DNA of 49,741 nucleotides from Ruminococcus sp. (GTDB lineage Bacteria > Bacillota > Clostridia > Oscillospirales > Acutalibacteraceae). Both the position numbers and the translations under genes were made by a program. A model generated the notes under the pieces. It was not told the origin of the DNA. It saw nothing but the letters and a program-made list of their open reading frames with translations, and made no database searches. The DNA is taken from the NCBI GenBank assembly GCA_017456845.1, contig JAFTIP010000023.1, forward strand, positions 1-49,741. The letters run 5' to 3'. Below, in pieces: positions 33,863 to 41,974 of the stretch (positions are counted from its first letter, which is position 1; every line of letters begins with the position of its first letter).

Positions 33863-35128
33863 TTAAATAAGGTTTGCAAGCTTTTTCTGAATCTGTGTTG
33901 CGTCTTTTATGTTTACTTTACCGTCGGTAAGGTAATCCGCAAGGATAAGCTGTTCATTGTCAAACTGCTCTAATTTTGCAAGAACCTTCTGAATAAGCGT
34001 TGCATCGCGGATGTTAAGCTTAGCGTCCCGGTTTACATCGCCAAGCTCAAATCCTGTTGCGGGAGCTGTGGTGAATGTGGGGTTAGTGGAGAAAGTTTCA
34101 GTGGGTTCTGTTGAAGCTGTTGCAGCGGTGCTTTCATAAGGATTTGTAGGTACAGTTATTTCGGTAGGGTTGGTGGGATTTGCAGGATTTGTGAGGTCAG
34201 GTGTTGTTGCGGATGTTTCAGAAGGCTCTGTAGAAACTGTGATTGCAGTCGTGGGAACCTCAATAACATCAAGCTCCATAACTTCTCTGATGCTTACGCC
34301 TGAATTTTCTTCTTTGCTTAAGAAGAAGTAGGATTTTTCACCGCCTGCTACGGTCATATCCTGAACTATAAAGTCAAGGTAAGCTTCGCCTGTGCCTGCT
34401 GCTGTAAATTCAAAAGTAAGTAAAAGCTTTTCTTCTTTAAAATTGTAACCCCCAAGGTTAGAGGAGTTTACTGCAATAAGACCACTTATGTTTGTGTTGA
34501 AATATGTGTCAATAAGTGCAGGGCAACAGGTCTCGGCAGTTGTGCCTGTAAGGCTTAACTTGCTTGCGTCAAAGTTAATCACAGTCTGAATATCCTCAAA
34601 AGTCTCAGTTGCCTTAAGAAAAACGCTGTATGTAAATTTATTACCTTTGTTTGCGATGATTTCCTGATTATTTGTTTTAACTTTAAGATTTTCGCCGTTA
34701 TCAGAGGGAGCACCTGTGCCGTCCTTTTTAATCTTAAGAAGGTCGGTGTCTGTGTTGTATTCAAATGTATAGTTACCGCCTGTTGAAAGCAAAGTGCATT
34801 TCGCGTCTACAGTTTCGCTGAGCTTAATGCCGTCTTTGGAGATTCTGGCAGTTACATCTTTAATCGTTGTGGGGTGGCTTAAGCTTGTGCCGTTTTCATC
34901 AATTGTAAACTGATAGCTTCCTGCATCAAGCTTTGTGCTTAAGAAAAAGTTTCGGTTGTCCTCAGTTGTCATCTCTTTGCCTTCGAAATCATTGAAAGCA
35001 GCAAAAAGAGTAACACAATTTTCTGTTTCTACAGTTTCATCAGTGTTTCCTGCAAAAACAGAAATACTTTGTAATGAAAGTAACATACAAAGCACAAGAA
35101 TTAATGACAAAAATCCTTTAAATTTCAT
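33863..35128 (-). CDS. Secreted protein with cohesin-like domain and C-terminal dockerin (adaptor scaffoldin candidate)
   Basis: 421 residues from the ATG at 35128 (GAGGTG upstream; an in-frame GTG at 35137 is part of that site). Signal peptide at 1-27. Domain 1 (~37-135), with LFAAFNDF, GSYQFTIDENGTSL and GGNYTFEYNTDTDLLKI, resembles the small beta-sandwich modules of starch enzymes. Domain 2 (~147-275: FTYSVFLKATETFEDIQTVI, INFDASKLSL, KLLLTFEFTAAGTGEAYLDF) has the pattern of a cohesin. A Thr/Pro linker follows, then a dockerin (~358-421): DVNRDAKLNIRDATLIQK and DYLTDGKVNIKDATQIQK. The second loop has Leu at the third Ca2+ ligand, so it is degenerate. A cohesin plus a dockerin would make it an adaptor linking dockerin enzymes to a larger scaffold. 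The cohesin call is by pattern only. Confidence 0.7.
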   Translation of the reverse strand: MKFKGFLSLILVLCMLLSLQSISVFAGNTDETVETENCVTLFAAFNDFEGKEMTTEDNRNFFLSTKLDAGSYQFTIDENGTSLSHPTTIKDVTARISKDGIKLSETVDAKCTLLSTGGNYTFEYNTDTDLLKIKKDGTGAPSDNGENLKVKTNNQEIIANKGNKFTYSVFLKATETFEDIQTVINFDASKLSLTGTTAETCCPALIDTYFNTNISGLIAVNSSNLGGYNFKEEKLLLTFEFTAAGTGEAYLDFIVQDMTVAGGEKSYFFLSKEENSGVSIREVMELDVIEVPTTAITVSTEPSETSATTPDLTNPANPTNPTEITVPTNPYESTAATASTEPTETFSTNPTFTTAPATGFELGDVNRDAKLNIRDATLIQKVLAKLEQFDNEQLILADYLTDGKVNIKDATQIQKKLANLI

Positions 35129-35217
35129 TATGGTCACCTCGTGAATGTGTTGCTTTTATCATATCAAACTTTAACGAAAAACACAAGGTATTAAGAAGTT
35201 TGGCTTAAAAATAAATA

Positions 35218-35246
35218 TTGTTAAATTAATTTATATGTGATATAAT
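35218..35246 (+). promoter_or_regulatory. lepA promoter
   Basis: TTGTTA (35218-35223), 17-bp spacer, TATAAT (35241-35246). Confidence 0.55.
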
Positions 35247-35286
35247 TTTTAAGTATAAGTAAAATTTATAGGACAGGTGAGATACT

Positions 35287-37098
35287 TTGAGCTTTCCTCA
35301 GGATAAAATAAGAAATTTCAGCATCATTGCCCACATTGACCACGGCAAATCTACCCTTGCTGACAGAATATTGGAGCACACCTCTGCCGTAAGCCAGCGT
35401 GATATGCAGAGCCAGCTTCTTGACAATATGGACTTGGAAAGAGAAAGAGGAATTACAATCAAAGCCCGTGCGGTTACCTTAAGATATACTGCCGACGATG
35501 GCGAGGATTACCTCTTTAACCTTATAGATACTCCCGGTCACGTTGACTTTAACTACGAAGTAAGCCGTTCTCTGGCAGCCTGCGAGGGTGCGGTGCTGGT
35601 TGTTGACGCTTCTCAGGGTATTGAAGCTCAGACTTTAGCCAACACCTACCTTGCTGTTGACACAGGCCTTGAGATTCTGCCTGTTGTTAATAAAATTGAT
35701 TTGCCCAGTGCAGACCCCAAAAGGGTTAAGAACGAGATTGAGGATATCATCGGTATTCCTGCTCAGGACTGCCCTGAAATTTCAGCAAAGGCAAACATCA
35801 ACATACACGATGTTTTAGAGCAGATTGTACGTGAAGTACCTGCTCCTACAGGGGACGCGAATGCTCCCTTAAAGGCTATGATTTTTGACTCTTACTACGA
35901 CTCTTATAAGGGTGTTATTATTTACGTAAGAGTTAAAGAGGGCACCATAAAGGTTGGTGACGAGTTTAAGTTGATGCAGACAGGCTCCGTGTTTAACGTT
36001 GTTGAGTGCGGTCATATGCTTGCAACTTCTCTTGACCCTGTTGGCGAGCTTAAAGCAGGCGAGGTTGGCTACATTACCGCTTCTATCAAAACTCTGGGTG
36101 ATGCAAAGGTTGGCGACACAGTTACTTTAACCGAAAACCCTGCCGATGAGCCTCTGCCCGGTTACCGTGAGATTCAGTCAATGGTTTTCTGCGGTGTTTA
36201 TCCTGCCGATGGTGCACGCTACGGCGACCTCAGAGATGCTCTTGAAAAGCTCAAGCTTAACGATGCATCCTTAACCTACGAGGCAGAAACCTCTGTAGCC
36301 TTAGGCTTTGGCTTCAGATGCGGATTTTTAGGCCTTCTTCATATGGAAATTATTCAGGAAAGACTTGAGCGAGAGTTTAACCTTGATCTTATTACAACAG
36401 CACCTTCTGTAAGCTACCGCATTACATTTACCGACGGTACTGTCAAGATGATTGATAACCCCACAAACTACCCCGACCCTGCTCTTATAGCTTCCACCGA
36501 AGAGCCTGTTACAAATGCTCATATTTACTCCCCTACAGAGTATGTAGGCAATATTATGGAGCTTTGTCAGGACAGACGCGGTACCTTCAAGGGTATGACG
36601 TATATTGACGAATCAAGAGTAGATATTCACTACGAACTTCCTCTTGCCGAGATTATTTACGACTTTTTCGATACCTTAAAAGCCCGTACACGAGGCTACG
36701 CTTCTTTTGACTATGAGCTTAAGGATTATCAGGAAAGCAAGCTTGTTAAGCTTGATATTATGCTTAACGGCGAGGTTGTAGACGCACTTTCCTTTATTAT
36801 CCACGCCGACAAAGCTTACCCCAGAGCAAGAAAAATGGCAGAAAAGCTTAAGGATAAAATCCCCCGTCAGCTTTTCGAAGTTCCTATTCAGGCTTGCATC
36901 GGCGGTAAGATTATTGCCAGAGAAACCGTTAAGGCTATGCGTAAGGACGTTCTTGCCAAGTGCTACGGCGGTGACATTACCCGAAAGAAGAAGCTTTTGG
37001 AGAAGCAGAAAGAGGGTAAAAAGCGTATGCGTCAGCTTGGTACCGTTGAAGTGCCTCAGGAGGCATTTATGGCGGTTCTCAAGCTTGATACAGACTAA
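35287..37098 (+). CDS. lepA: Elongation factor 4 (LepA), back-translocating GTPase
   Basis: 603 residues, standard length. It uses a TTG start at 35287 (AGGACAGGTGAG upstream); the product begins [20 protein letters not shown] as in other Firmicutes. GTPase motifs: G1 [11 protein letters not shown]2 ERGITIKA, G3 DTPGHVDF, G4 VVNKIDLP. The C-terminal LepA-specific domain has [20 protein letters not shown] and [20 protein letters not shown]. It acts on the ribosome under stress and in subunit assembly. Confidence 0.98.
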   Translation: MSFPQDKIRNFSIIAHIDHGKSTLADRILEHTSAVSQRDMQSQLLDNMDLERERGITIKARAVTLRYTADDGEDYLFNLIDTPGHVDFNYEVSRSLAACEGAVLVVDASQGIEAQTLANTYLAVDTGLEILPVVNKIDLPSADPKRVKNEIEDIIGIPAQDCPEISAKANINIHDVLEQIVREVPAPTGDANAPLKAMIFDSYYDSYKGVIIYVRVKEGTIKVGDEFKLMQTGSVFNVVECGHMLATSLDPVGELKAGEVGYITASIKTLGDAKVGDTVTLTENPADEPLPGYREIQSMVFCGVYPADGARYGDLRDALEKLKLNDASLTYEAETSVALGFGFRCGFLGLLHMEIIQERLEREFNLDLITTAPSVSYRITFTDGTVKMIDNPTNYPDPALIASTEEPVTNAHIYSPTEYVGNIMELCQDRRGTFKGMTYIDESRVDIHYELPLAEIIYDFFDTLKARTRGYASFDYELKDYQESKLVKLDIMLNGEVVDALSFIIHADKAYPRARKMAEKLKDKIPRQLFEVPIQACIGGKIIARETVKAMRKDVLAKCYGGDITRKKKLLEKQKEGKKRMRQLGTVEVPQEAFMAVLKLDTD

Positions 37099-37116
37099 TA
37101 TAGTACCTATAATAAA

Positions 37117-37155
37117 GCACCGCAGACTTAAAGAAAAGTCTGCGGTGCGATTTTT
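37117..37155 (+). terminator. lepA terminator
   Basis: 13-bp stem GCACCGCAGACTT / AAGTCTGCGGTGC, AAAGAA loop, then GATTTTT. Confidence 0.85.
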
Positions 37156-37162
37156 ATGCGTA

Positions 37163-37921
37163 TTATTTCTTTCTTGCCAGTACTGCAAAAACTATGTTTG
37201 CTGCCGCAAGGAAAAACATAAGTACAGGTATAATTGTAGCTGATACCGCAGAAGTTGCGATGTCAGTAAAAATAAGGAAGAAAAACAGATTTACGAAAGT
37301 CAACACTGAGGCGGTAACTGAGAAGCCTACGGGCATTTGATTTTTCCTTACGAATGTAAGTATAAACGCAGGAATCAGCATGCCAAGGCAAATAAGCATA
37401 AAAAGAGAGCATACTGCAAATGTGCCTGCATCAAATCTTTCGAGAAAAGTCGACTCTGTCAGCATGGATATAATATTGTATCCACCATCGCCCACAGTAA
37501 TCCAAGGCAAAAATAAAAGCAAAATCATTGTGCCTGTAATGCCTGCTGAAACAAAGGTAAAAGGATTGTGCTTAGGTGGAGCTACAGGTTTTCTATAGTA
37601 AGAAACAGGCTCAACAGGTACGTACTGAACGCCTTGAGGAGTCTGCACAGGGCGAAGATACTGAGGTTGAGGCACGGCAGATGTGTTTTGTACCTGATAG
37701 GTGGGGTAGAGGTTTTGAACAGGCTGAGCGGTAACAGTTTGCTGAGGCTGACCGGCAGGTGCAACGTCGGCATAAGGGTTTCCTTCAGCAGTGCGTTCGG
37801 CAATAATTTCACTTTGTAAACGTGCATTATCTATAGTTGTGTTGGTTTCTACAGCTTTTCCGCAGTTTGAGCAGAACTTGCTGTCGTCCGGCAGGTTGCT
37901 TCCGCAATGTATACAATACAT
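37163..37921 (-). CDS. Zinc-ribbon membrane protein
   Basis: 252 residues. An N-terminal zinc ribbon (Cys3, Cys6, Cys17, Cys20: MYCIHCGSNLPDDSKFCSNC) is followed by a Gln/Pro-rich, disordered segment (~60-110, PAGQPQQTVTAQPVQ). Four transmembrane helices follow from ~120 (GITGTMILLLFLPWITV, FAVCSLFMLICLGMLIPAF, and two near the C-terminus). This plan is common in Firmicutes and of unknown function. It is convergent with lepA and downstream of the rplM-rpsI terminator, so it is its own unit. Confidence 0.75.
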   Translation of the reverse strand: MYCIHCGSNLPDDSKFCSNCGKAVETNTTIDNARLQSEIIAERTAEGNPYADVAPAGQPQQTVTAQPVQNLYPTYQVQNTSAVPQPQYLRPVQTPQGVQYVPVEPVSYYRKPVAPPKHNPFTFVSAGITGTMILLLFLPWITVGDGGYNIISMLTESTFLERFDAGTFAVCSLFMLICLGMLIPAFILTFVRKNQMPVGFSVTASVLTFVNLFFFLIFTDIATSAVSATIIPVLMFFLAAANIVFAVLARKK

Positions 37922-37975
37922 AAAATCAACTCCTTTGCTGATAAGATTATTTTATCGCATTAAACACAAAATGTC

Positions 37976-38010
37976 AAACAAAAACACCCGAAAGCATAGC
38001 CTTCGGGTGT
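37976..38010 (-). terminator. Terminator of rplM-rpsI
   Basis: Minus strand stem ACACCCGAA / TTCGGGTGT with a 9-nt loop, followed by TTTTTGTTTG. Confidence 0.75.
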
Positions 38011-38036
38011 AAGTTGTGAATATAAGAAATAAATAA

Positions 38037-38438
38037 TTATCTCTTTGAGAACTGGGGAGCTCTTCTTGCGCCTTTGAGACCGGGCTTTTTACGCTCTTTC
38101 ATTCTGGGATCACGTGTGAGGAAGCCAGCCTTCTTAAGAGTAGCACGGAGTGCCTCGCTGTCGTACTGGAGAAGTGCTCTGGAGATGCCGTGACGGATTG
38201 CACCAGCCTGACCTGTAACGCCGCCGCCTGCAACTCTGCAAACTACGTCAAACTTTGCGCCTGTCTCTGTAAGCTCAAGAGGCTGACGAACAATGAGTTT
38301 GAGTGTTTCGAGACCGAAGTAATCGTCGATGTCTCTGTCGTTGATTGTGATTTTGCCTGTACCCTGATAGAGGCGAACACGAGCAACTGAGCTCTTTCTT
38401 CTGCCTGTACCGTAGAAATAAGGTGCCTTATCGTACAT
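38037..38438 (-). CDS. rpsI: Ribosomal protein uS9
   Basis: 133 residues: [20 protein letters not shown] at the N-terminus, central [20 protein letters not shown] and the basic tail [20 protein letters not shown] ending FSKR, whose C-terminal residues reach the ribosomal P site. RBS AAGGAGGA. It follows rplM after 17 bp, the universal L13-S9 operon. Confidence 0.98.
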   Translation of the reverse strand: MYDKAPYFYGTGRRKSSVARVRLYQGTGKITINDRDIDDYFGLETLKLIVRQPLELTETGAKFDVVCRVAGGGVTGQAGAIRHGISRALLQYDSEALRATLKKAGFLTRDPRMKERKKPGLKGARRAPQFSKR

Positions 38439-38455
38439 TGTTGTGTCCTCCTTCC

Positions 38456-38884
38456 TTACATTTCAAAAGCCTCAGGCTTCTGTGCCTGATGGTTGTGCTC
38501 TGCACCAGCAAAAAGTCTGAGTCTGAGCATCTGATCTCTGCCTAAAGAGTTAGAGGGAATCATACCCTTAACTGCAAGCTCCATAGCCTTTTCGGGCTTT
38601 GTAGCCATAAGAGTTTTGTAATCAACCTCTTTGAGGTGACCAACATAACCTGTGTGTCTGTACCATTTCTTCTGAGTAAGCTTGTTACCTGTTAAAACTA
38701 CATCCTTGCAGTTGATGATAACAACATGGTCGCCGCAATCAACGTGGGGAGTAAAAGTAACCTTGTGCTTGCCTCTGAGGAGTGTAGCTGCCTGAGCAGC
38801 AACCTTACCGAGGGGCTTGCCGGCTGCATCTATTACATACCACTTGCGGTCGATTTCGCCTTTTTTAGCCATAAATGTTGACAT
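38456..38884 (-). CDS. rplM: Ribosomal protein uL13
   Basis: 142 residues; ATG at 38884 with AGGAGG upstream. Motifs: [53 protein letters not shown] and [20 protein letters not shown]. Binds 23S rRNA early in 50S assembly. First gene of the operon with rpsI. The leader is only about 40 nt, and I do not see a clear L13 autoregulatory structure in it. Confidence 0.98.
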   Translation of the reverse strand: MSTFMAKKGEIDRKWYVIDAAGKPLGKVAAQAATLLRGKHKVTFTPHVDCGDHVVIINCKDVVLTGNKLTQKKWYRHTGYVGHLKEVDYKTLMATKPEKAMELAVKGMIPSNSLGRDQMLRLRLFAGAEHNHQAQKPEAFEM

Positions 38885-38926
38885 AGCAAATAACCTCCTG
38901 ATATTTTCATTTTTTCGTGCCTCAGT

Positions 38927-38955
38927 ATAATAACATAGCCGAAAAATAAAGTCAA
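38927..38955 (-). promoter_or_regulatory. rplM-rpsI promoter
   Basis: Minus strand TTGACT (38955-38950), 17-bp spacer, TATTAT (38932-38927). Confidence 0.7.
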
Positions 38956-39000
38956 CACCTTTTCCTAAAATTTTTAATTTACTATTGTAACATCTTTAAA

Positions 39001-39040
39001 ATGCTCTTAAATACTCTTAAATGCTCCTAAATACTCATTT
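39001..39040. repeat. Four tandem 10-bp repeats
   Basis: ATGCTCTTAA, ATACTCTTAA, ATGCTCCTAA, ATACTCATTT: four imperfect units with an exact 10-bp period (one helical turn), in the divergent region between rplM and the ROK kinase gene. Confidence 0.7.
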
Positions 39041-39202
39041 GCGATTTTTGGCAAAATTACATTTTTGTAATGAAAAAAATAAGAAAACTTGAAAAATCCT
39101 CTTTATAAAGGGAAAAGCCTGTGGTATACTTACAATGTATAAGGGCGGAAATTTGCCCTGAAAATGTACGGTAAGTATTATAAACTGAAAGAAGGATTTT
39201 TT

Positions 39203-40165
39203 ATGTACAGACTTGGTATTGACCTTGGCGGCACAAACATTGTTGCCGGTGTTGTTAACGAAAATTATGAGATTGTTGCAAAGGCACAGTGTAAAACTGC
39301 TGTTCCTCGCCCCGAAAGTGAAATCTGCGATTCTATGGCAGAGGTAGCTTTAGCAGCTATTGCTGAGGCAGGCATTACTCTTGACGATGTGGATTCCGTT
39401 GGTATCGGTGTTCCCGGTGCAGTTAACCCCGAAACAGGTATTATCGAATATTCCGCTAACCTTTTCTTCCACAACTGGGCAGTTACTCAGATGATGCAGG
39501 AGCGTCTTAATGGCAAAAAGGTTATTATCGAAAACGATGCTAACGCTGCAGCATATGGTGAGTATCTTGCAGGTTCTGCAAAGGGTGCTAAGAATGCAAT
39601 CGCTATTACCATAGGCACAGGCGTTGGCGGCGGTATTATTATCGACGGCAAAATCTACTCAGGCTCTAACTACGCAGGTGCTGAGATGGGCCATATGGTA
39701 ATTGTTAAAGACGGCAAGGAGTGTGCTTGCGGCAGAGAGGGCTGCTGGGAGGCTTATGCTTCTGCAACAGGTCTTATCAATATGACAAAAGAGGCTATTT
39801 TAAAGGAAAAGCCCGATTTCTCCTATATGCTCAAATCCGTTGACGGTGACATTAATAAGGTTGACGGCAGAACTGCTTTTGACGCAATGAGAGCAGGAGA
39901 TGCCAGCGGTAAGGCTGTTGTTGACGAGTACATCGGCTACCTTGCATGTGGTATTATCAACGCAATCAACATCTTCCAGCCTGATGTGCTTTGCATCGGC
40001 GGCGGTGTTTCAAACGAGGGCGAAACCTTGCTTGCTCCCTTAAGAGCTATTATCGAAAAAGAGCGTTATACAAAGCACAATCCTAAGCAGACAGTTGTTT
40101 GCAAAGCTTCTCTTGGCAATGACGCAGGTCTTATCGGTGCTGCATTCTTAGGCGATTTATATTGA
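39203..40165 (+). CDS. ROK family glucokinase
   Basis: 320 residues from the ATG at 39203 (AGAAGGA upstream). An upstream in-frame ATG at 39164 would add 13 residues before the conserved start YRLGIDLGGTNI and lacks a ribosome site. Phosphate-binding motifs GIDLGGTNIVAG and ITIGTGVGGGIIIDG; catalytic Asp in VIIENDANAAAYGE; ROK zinc site EMGHMVIVKDG then CACGREGCWEAYAS. No helix-turn-helix, so it is an enzyme rather than a repressor. It phosphorylates glucose with ATP in the cytoplasm. An extended -10 (TGGTATACT, 39122-39130) lies upstream. The HAD enzyme that follows would pair with it in maltose/trehalose use. Confidence 0.9.
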   Translation: MYRLGIDLGGTNIVAGVVNENYEIVAKAQCKTAVPRPESEICDSMAEVALAAIAEAGITLDDVDSVGIGVPGAVNPETGIIEYSANLFFHNWAVTQMMQERLNGKKVIIENDANAAAYGEYLAGSAKGAKNAIAITIGTGVGGGIIIDGKIYSGSNYAGAEMGHMVIVKDGKECACGREGCWEAYASATGLINMTKEAILKEKPDFSYMLKSVDGDINKVDGRTAFDAMRAGDASGKAVVDEYIGYLACGIINAINIFQPDVLCIGGGVSNEGETLLAPLRAIIEKERYTKHNPKQTVVCKASLGNDAGLIGAAFLGDLY

Positions 40166-40175
40166 TTTTAGTTTT

Positions 40176-40204
40176 AAAGGCATCCTCAAACCGAGGATGC
40201 CTTT
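40176..40204 (+). terminator. Terminator of the ROK kinase gene
   Basis: 12-bp stem AAAGGCATCCTC / GAGGATGCCTTT with an AAACC loop. Confidence 0.8.
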
Positions 40205-40206
40205 AT

Positions 40207-40236
40207 TGTAGGGGCGGATGATATTCTCCCCTACGA
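40207..40236. repeat. Short relative of the GTAGGGGCG palindromic element
   Basis: TGTAGGGGCGGATGATATTC followed by TCCCCTACGA: an inverted repeat (TAGGGG/CCCCTA) that shares its first 13 bases with the element at 15646. It looks like an internal-deletion derivative. Confidence 0.55.
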
Positions 40237-40274
40237 TAGTTTTATCATAAGTTAGCAAAACGGGAAATTATATT

Positions 40275-40907
40275 ATGATTGATATTAACAAATACAAAGC
40301 TTTTATTTTCGATTTTGACGGTGTGGTTATGGACACCGAGAGATTACATTTCAAGGCGTGGAACAAGGGCTTTAAGGTTTTGGGCGATAGCCTTACCGAG
40401 GAAGAATACCTGCCTCTTAAAAGCACAGGCAGAAAGCATATTGTAAATACTTTCTCGCAGAAAATCGGCAGAGAAATAAGCGAGGCAGAGTCTCTTGAAA
40501 TCTGCAAAATAAAAGACGATTATTTTAAAGAACTTTGCAAAAGTATTAATAAAAGCTTGCTTATTAAGGGCGTTGAGGATTTTCTCATCAGGCTTAAGGA
40601 TAAGGGTGTGAAAATCGCCGTGGCTTCTTCAGCCTCAACTACCACCGAGCTTTTAAAGAAAGTTGGGCTTACTGAATATTTTGACGTTGTGGCTGATGGT
40701 AACCTTGGTCTTGCCAAAAAGCCTGACCCTGCCGTATTTTTAAAAGCCGCTTCACTGTTAGGCGTGGATGCAAAAGACTGCCTTGTGTTTGAGGATTCCC
40801 CTGCAGGGCTTAAAGCCGCAGAGAATGCAGGAATGGACTTTGTGGCAGTAAGCGGAATTAAAAGTGAGAAAGCAATACTTGAAATTATGGATTTTACTGA
40901 GGTGTAA
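40275..40907 (+). CDS. HAD superfamily phosphatase/phosphomutase, beta-phosphoglucomutase-like
   Basis: 210 residues. HAD motif 1 FIFDFDGVVMDTE (Asp14 nucleophile, Asp16 acid/base), a helical cap, motif 2 VASSAS, motif 3 Lys in LGLAKKPDPAVF, motif 4 LVFEDSPAGLKAA. The second Asp and the cap order fit beta-phosphoglucomutase, which interconverts beta-glucose 1- and 6-phosphate, and also related sugar-phosphate phosphatases. The neighbouring glucokinase favours a role in maltose or trehalose breakdown, but a terminator separates the two genes. Confidence 0.8.
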   Translation: MIDINKYKAFIFDFDGVVMDTERLHFKAWNKGFKVLGDSLTEEEYLPLKSTGRKHIVNTFSQKIGREISEAESLEICKIKDDYFKELCKSINKSLLIKGVEDFLIRLKDKGVKIAVASSASTTTELLKKVGLTEYFDVVADGNLGLAKKPDPAVFLKAASLLGVDAKDCLVFEDSPAGLKAAENAGMDFVAVSGIKSEKAILEIMDFTEV

Positions 40908-40909
40908 GA

Positions 40910-40941
40910 AAACCCCATCGTTTTTAAAAACGATGGGGTTT
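40910..40941. terminator. Bidirectional terminator between convergent genes
   Basis: Perfect palindrome, arms AAACCCCATCGTTT / AAACGATGGGGTTT with TTAA at the turn, between the HAD gene and the TPR gene. Confidence 0.85.
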
Positions 40942-40952
40942 ATGTTATAAGT

Positions 40953-41972
40953 TTATTCTTCAACAGATAGAAAATTCCAATCAGGAAATTGTTCATAGAT
41001 TTGAGAGAAGAGAGCTTCCTGCTCTTTTTTTAGAGTTCGTATATAATAGTTTTTGCATTTGACTATGACTATATCGTTATTCATTTGAATTTCACATTCA
41101 ATAACTCTGTTGACATAATTAAAAACTGCCGATAAAACATTTGACAAAGACTGTACTATAGCTTTTGAATTGCCTTCTGAAATCTGATTTTTCATAAGCT
41201 CGCGGTTTTCCTCAAAGCCTGTGAGGAAATCCTCAAAGTTATCCCTGTCCTGAGGAACAATGCAGTAATGCAGGTCAGTACCCTTAAGTATTGCCTGAGT
41301 GGTTTTAAGGCAACTTGCCTCAAGAGTAGGGTGTTGCAAGGATTTTATAATAAGATTGCACTTTTCGACATTGCCTTTTACTGCTTGCAGAGTTGCTTTG
41401 ACATAATCTCTTTGCAGATTTTTGCCGTCGTCATAATTCTGAGAAAGGTTCAGAAATTTTTCGCAGTTTTCGTAGTCGTGCATATAAAGATACACCGTTG
41501 CCACATCGTAAAGCATTTGACTCACAGCTTTAGCAGTGACCGGTGTTACATTTCTGCCCTGAAAAAACTCAAGGGATTTGCTGAAATAATATACAGCCTT
41601 TTTAGCTTGTGAGGCTTTCTGACAAAGCTTTGCTGTGCGGTAATATGGGAAGAAAGCAAGGCTTACGGTTAGGTTTACTCCTGAGTTGAGCACCTTTTCG
41701 TAGCAGTGTGCCATTTCCTTTTGATTTCCCATAATCTCAAAGCAGAGACCGCTGAAATACCACATTGAAGCTTCGTCAAAGAAGTTTTCAGCAATACTTT
41801 CGAGCATTTCAAGCTGAGGCTTTGCTTTGTCAAAGTCTTGTCTGGAAAGATAAAGGAGAGCCACCGTTAAAATCGATTGTGCCTCTTCGTTGCCCTCAAA
41901 AGCTTTGGCGAAGGTATCGCCAAACGCTTTTGTGTGCATGTCACGCAGGTTTTTATATTCTTCCTGATTCAT
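40953..41972 (-). CDS. TPR-like repeat protein of unknown function
   Basis: 339 residues, cytoplasmic, no signal peptide. The first ~230 residues are helical repeats of TPR type (SILTVALLYLSRQDFDKAKP; ASMWYFSGLCFEIMGNQKEM; YDVATVYLYMHDYENCEKFL). A C-terminal region (~240-339) contains a long helix (NSKAIVQSLSNVLSAVFNYV) and a final segment (IVIVKCKNYYIRTLKKEQEA) that I do not recognise. The start is 2 bp after the trpS stop, so it is translated with trpS. A scaffold role is inferred from the repeats only. Confidence 0.65.
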   Translation of the reverse strand: MNQEEYKNLRDMHTKAFGDTFAKAFEGNEEAQSILTVALLYLSRQDFDKAKPQLEMLESIAENFFDEASMWYFSGLCFEIMGNQKEMAHCYEKVLNSGVNLTVSLAFFPYYRTAKLCQKASQAKKAVYYFSKSLEFFQGRNVTPVTAKAVSQMLYDVATVYLYMHDYENCEKFLNLSQNYDDGKNLQRDYVKATLQAVKGNVEKCNLIIKSLQHPTLEASCLKTTQAILKGTDLHYCIVPQDRDNFEDFLTGFEENRELMKNQISEGNSKAIVQSLSNVLSAVFNYVNRVIECEIQMNNDIVIVKCKNYYIRTLKKEQEALFSQIYEQFPDWNFLSVEE

Positions 41973-41974
41973 AA

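Noticed and set aside
36676-37188. Minus-strand open frame of 170 codons
   Set aside because: Antisense to the conserved C-terminal part of lepA and running into its terminator; a shadow.
38885-38926. L13 autoregulatory leader ahead of rplM
   Set aside because: The leader is only ~40 nt and I cannot fold a convincing structure; only a weak CTGA/TCAG pairing is visible.
39001-39040. CRISPR-like array
   Set aside because: Ten-bp units with no spacers; a simple tandem repeat. No array of ~30-bp repeats with unique spacers exists anywhere in the window.
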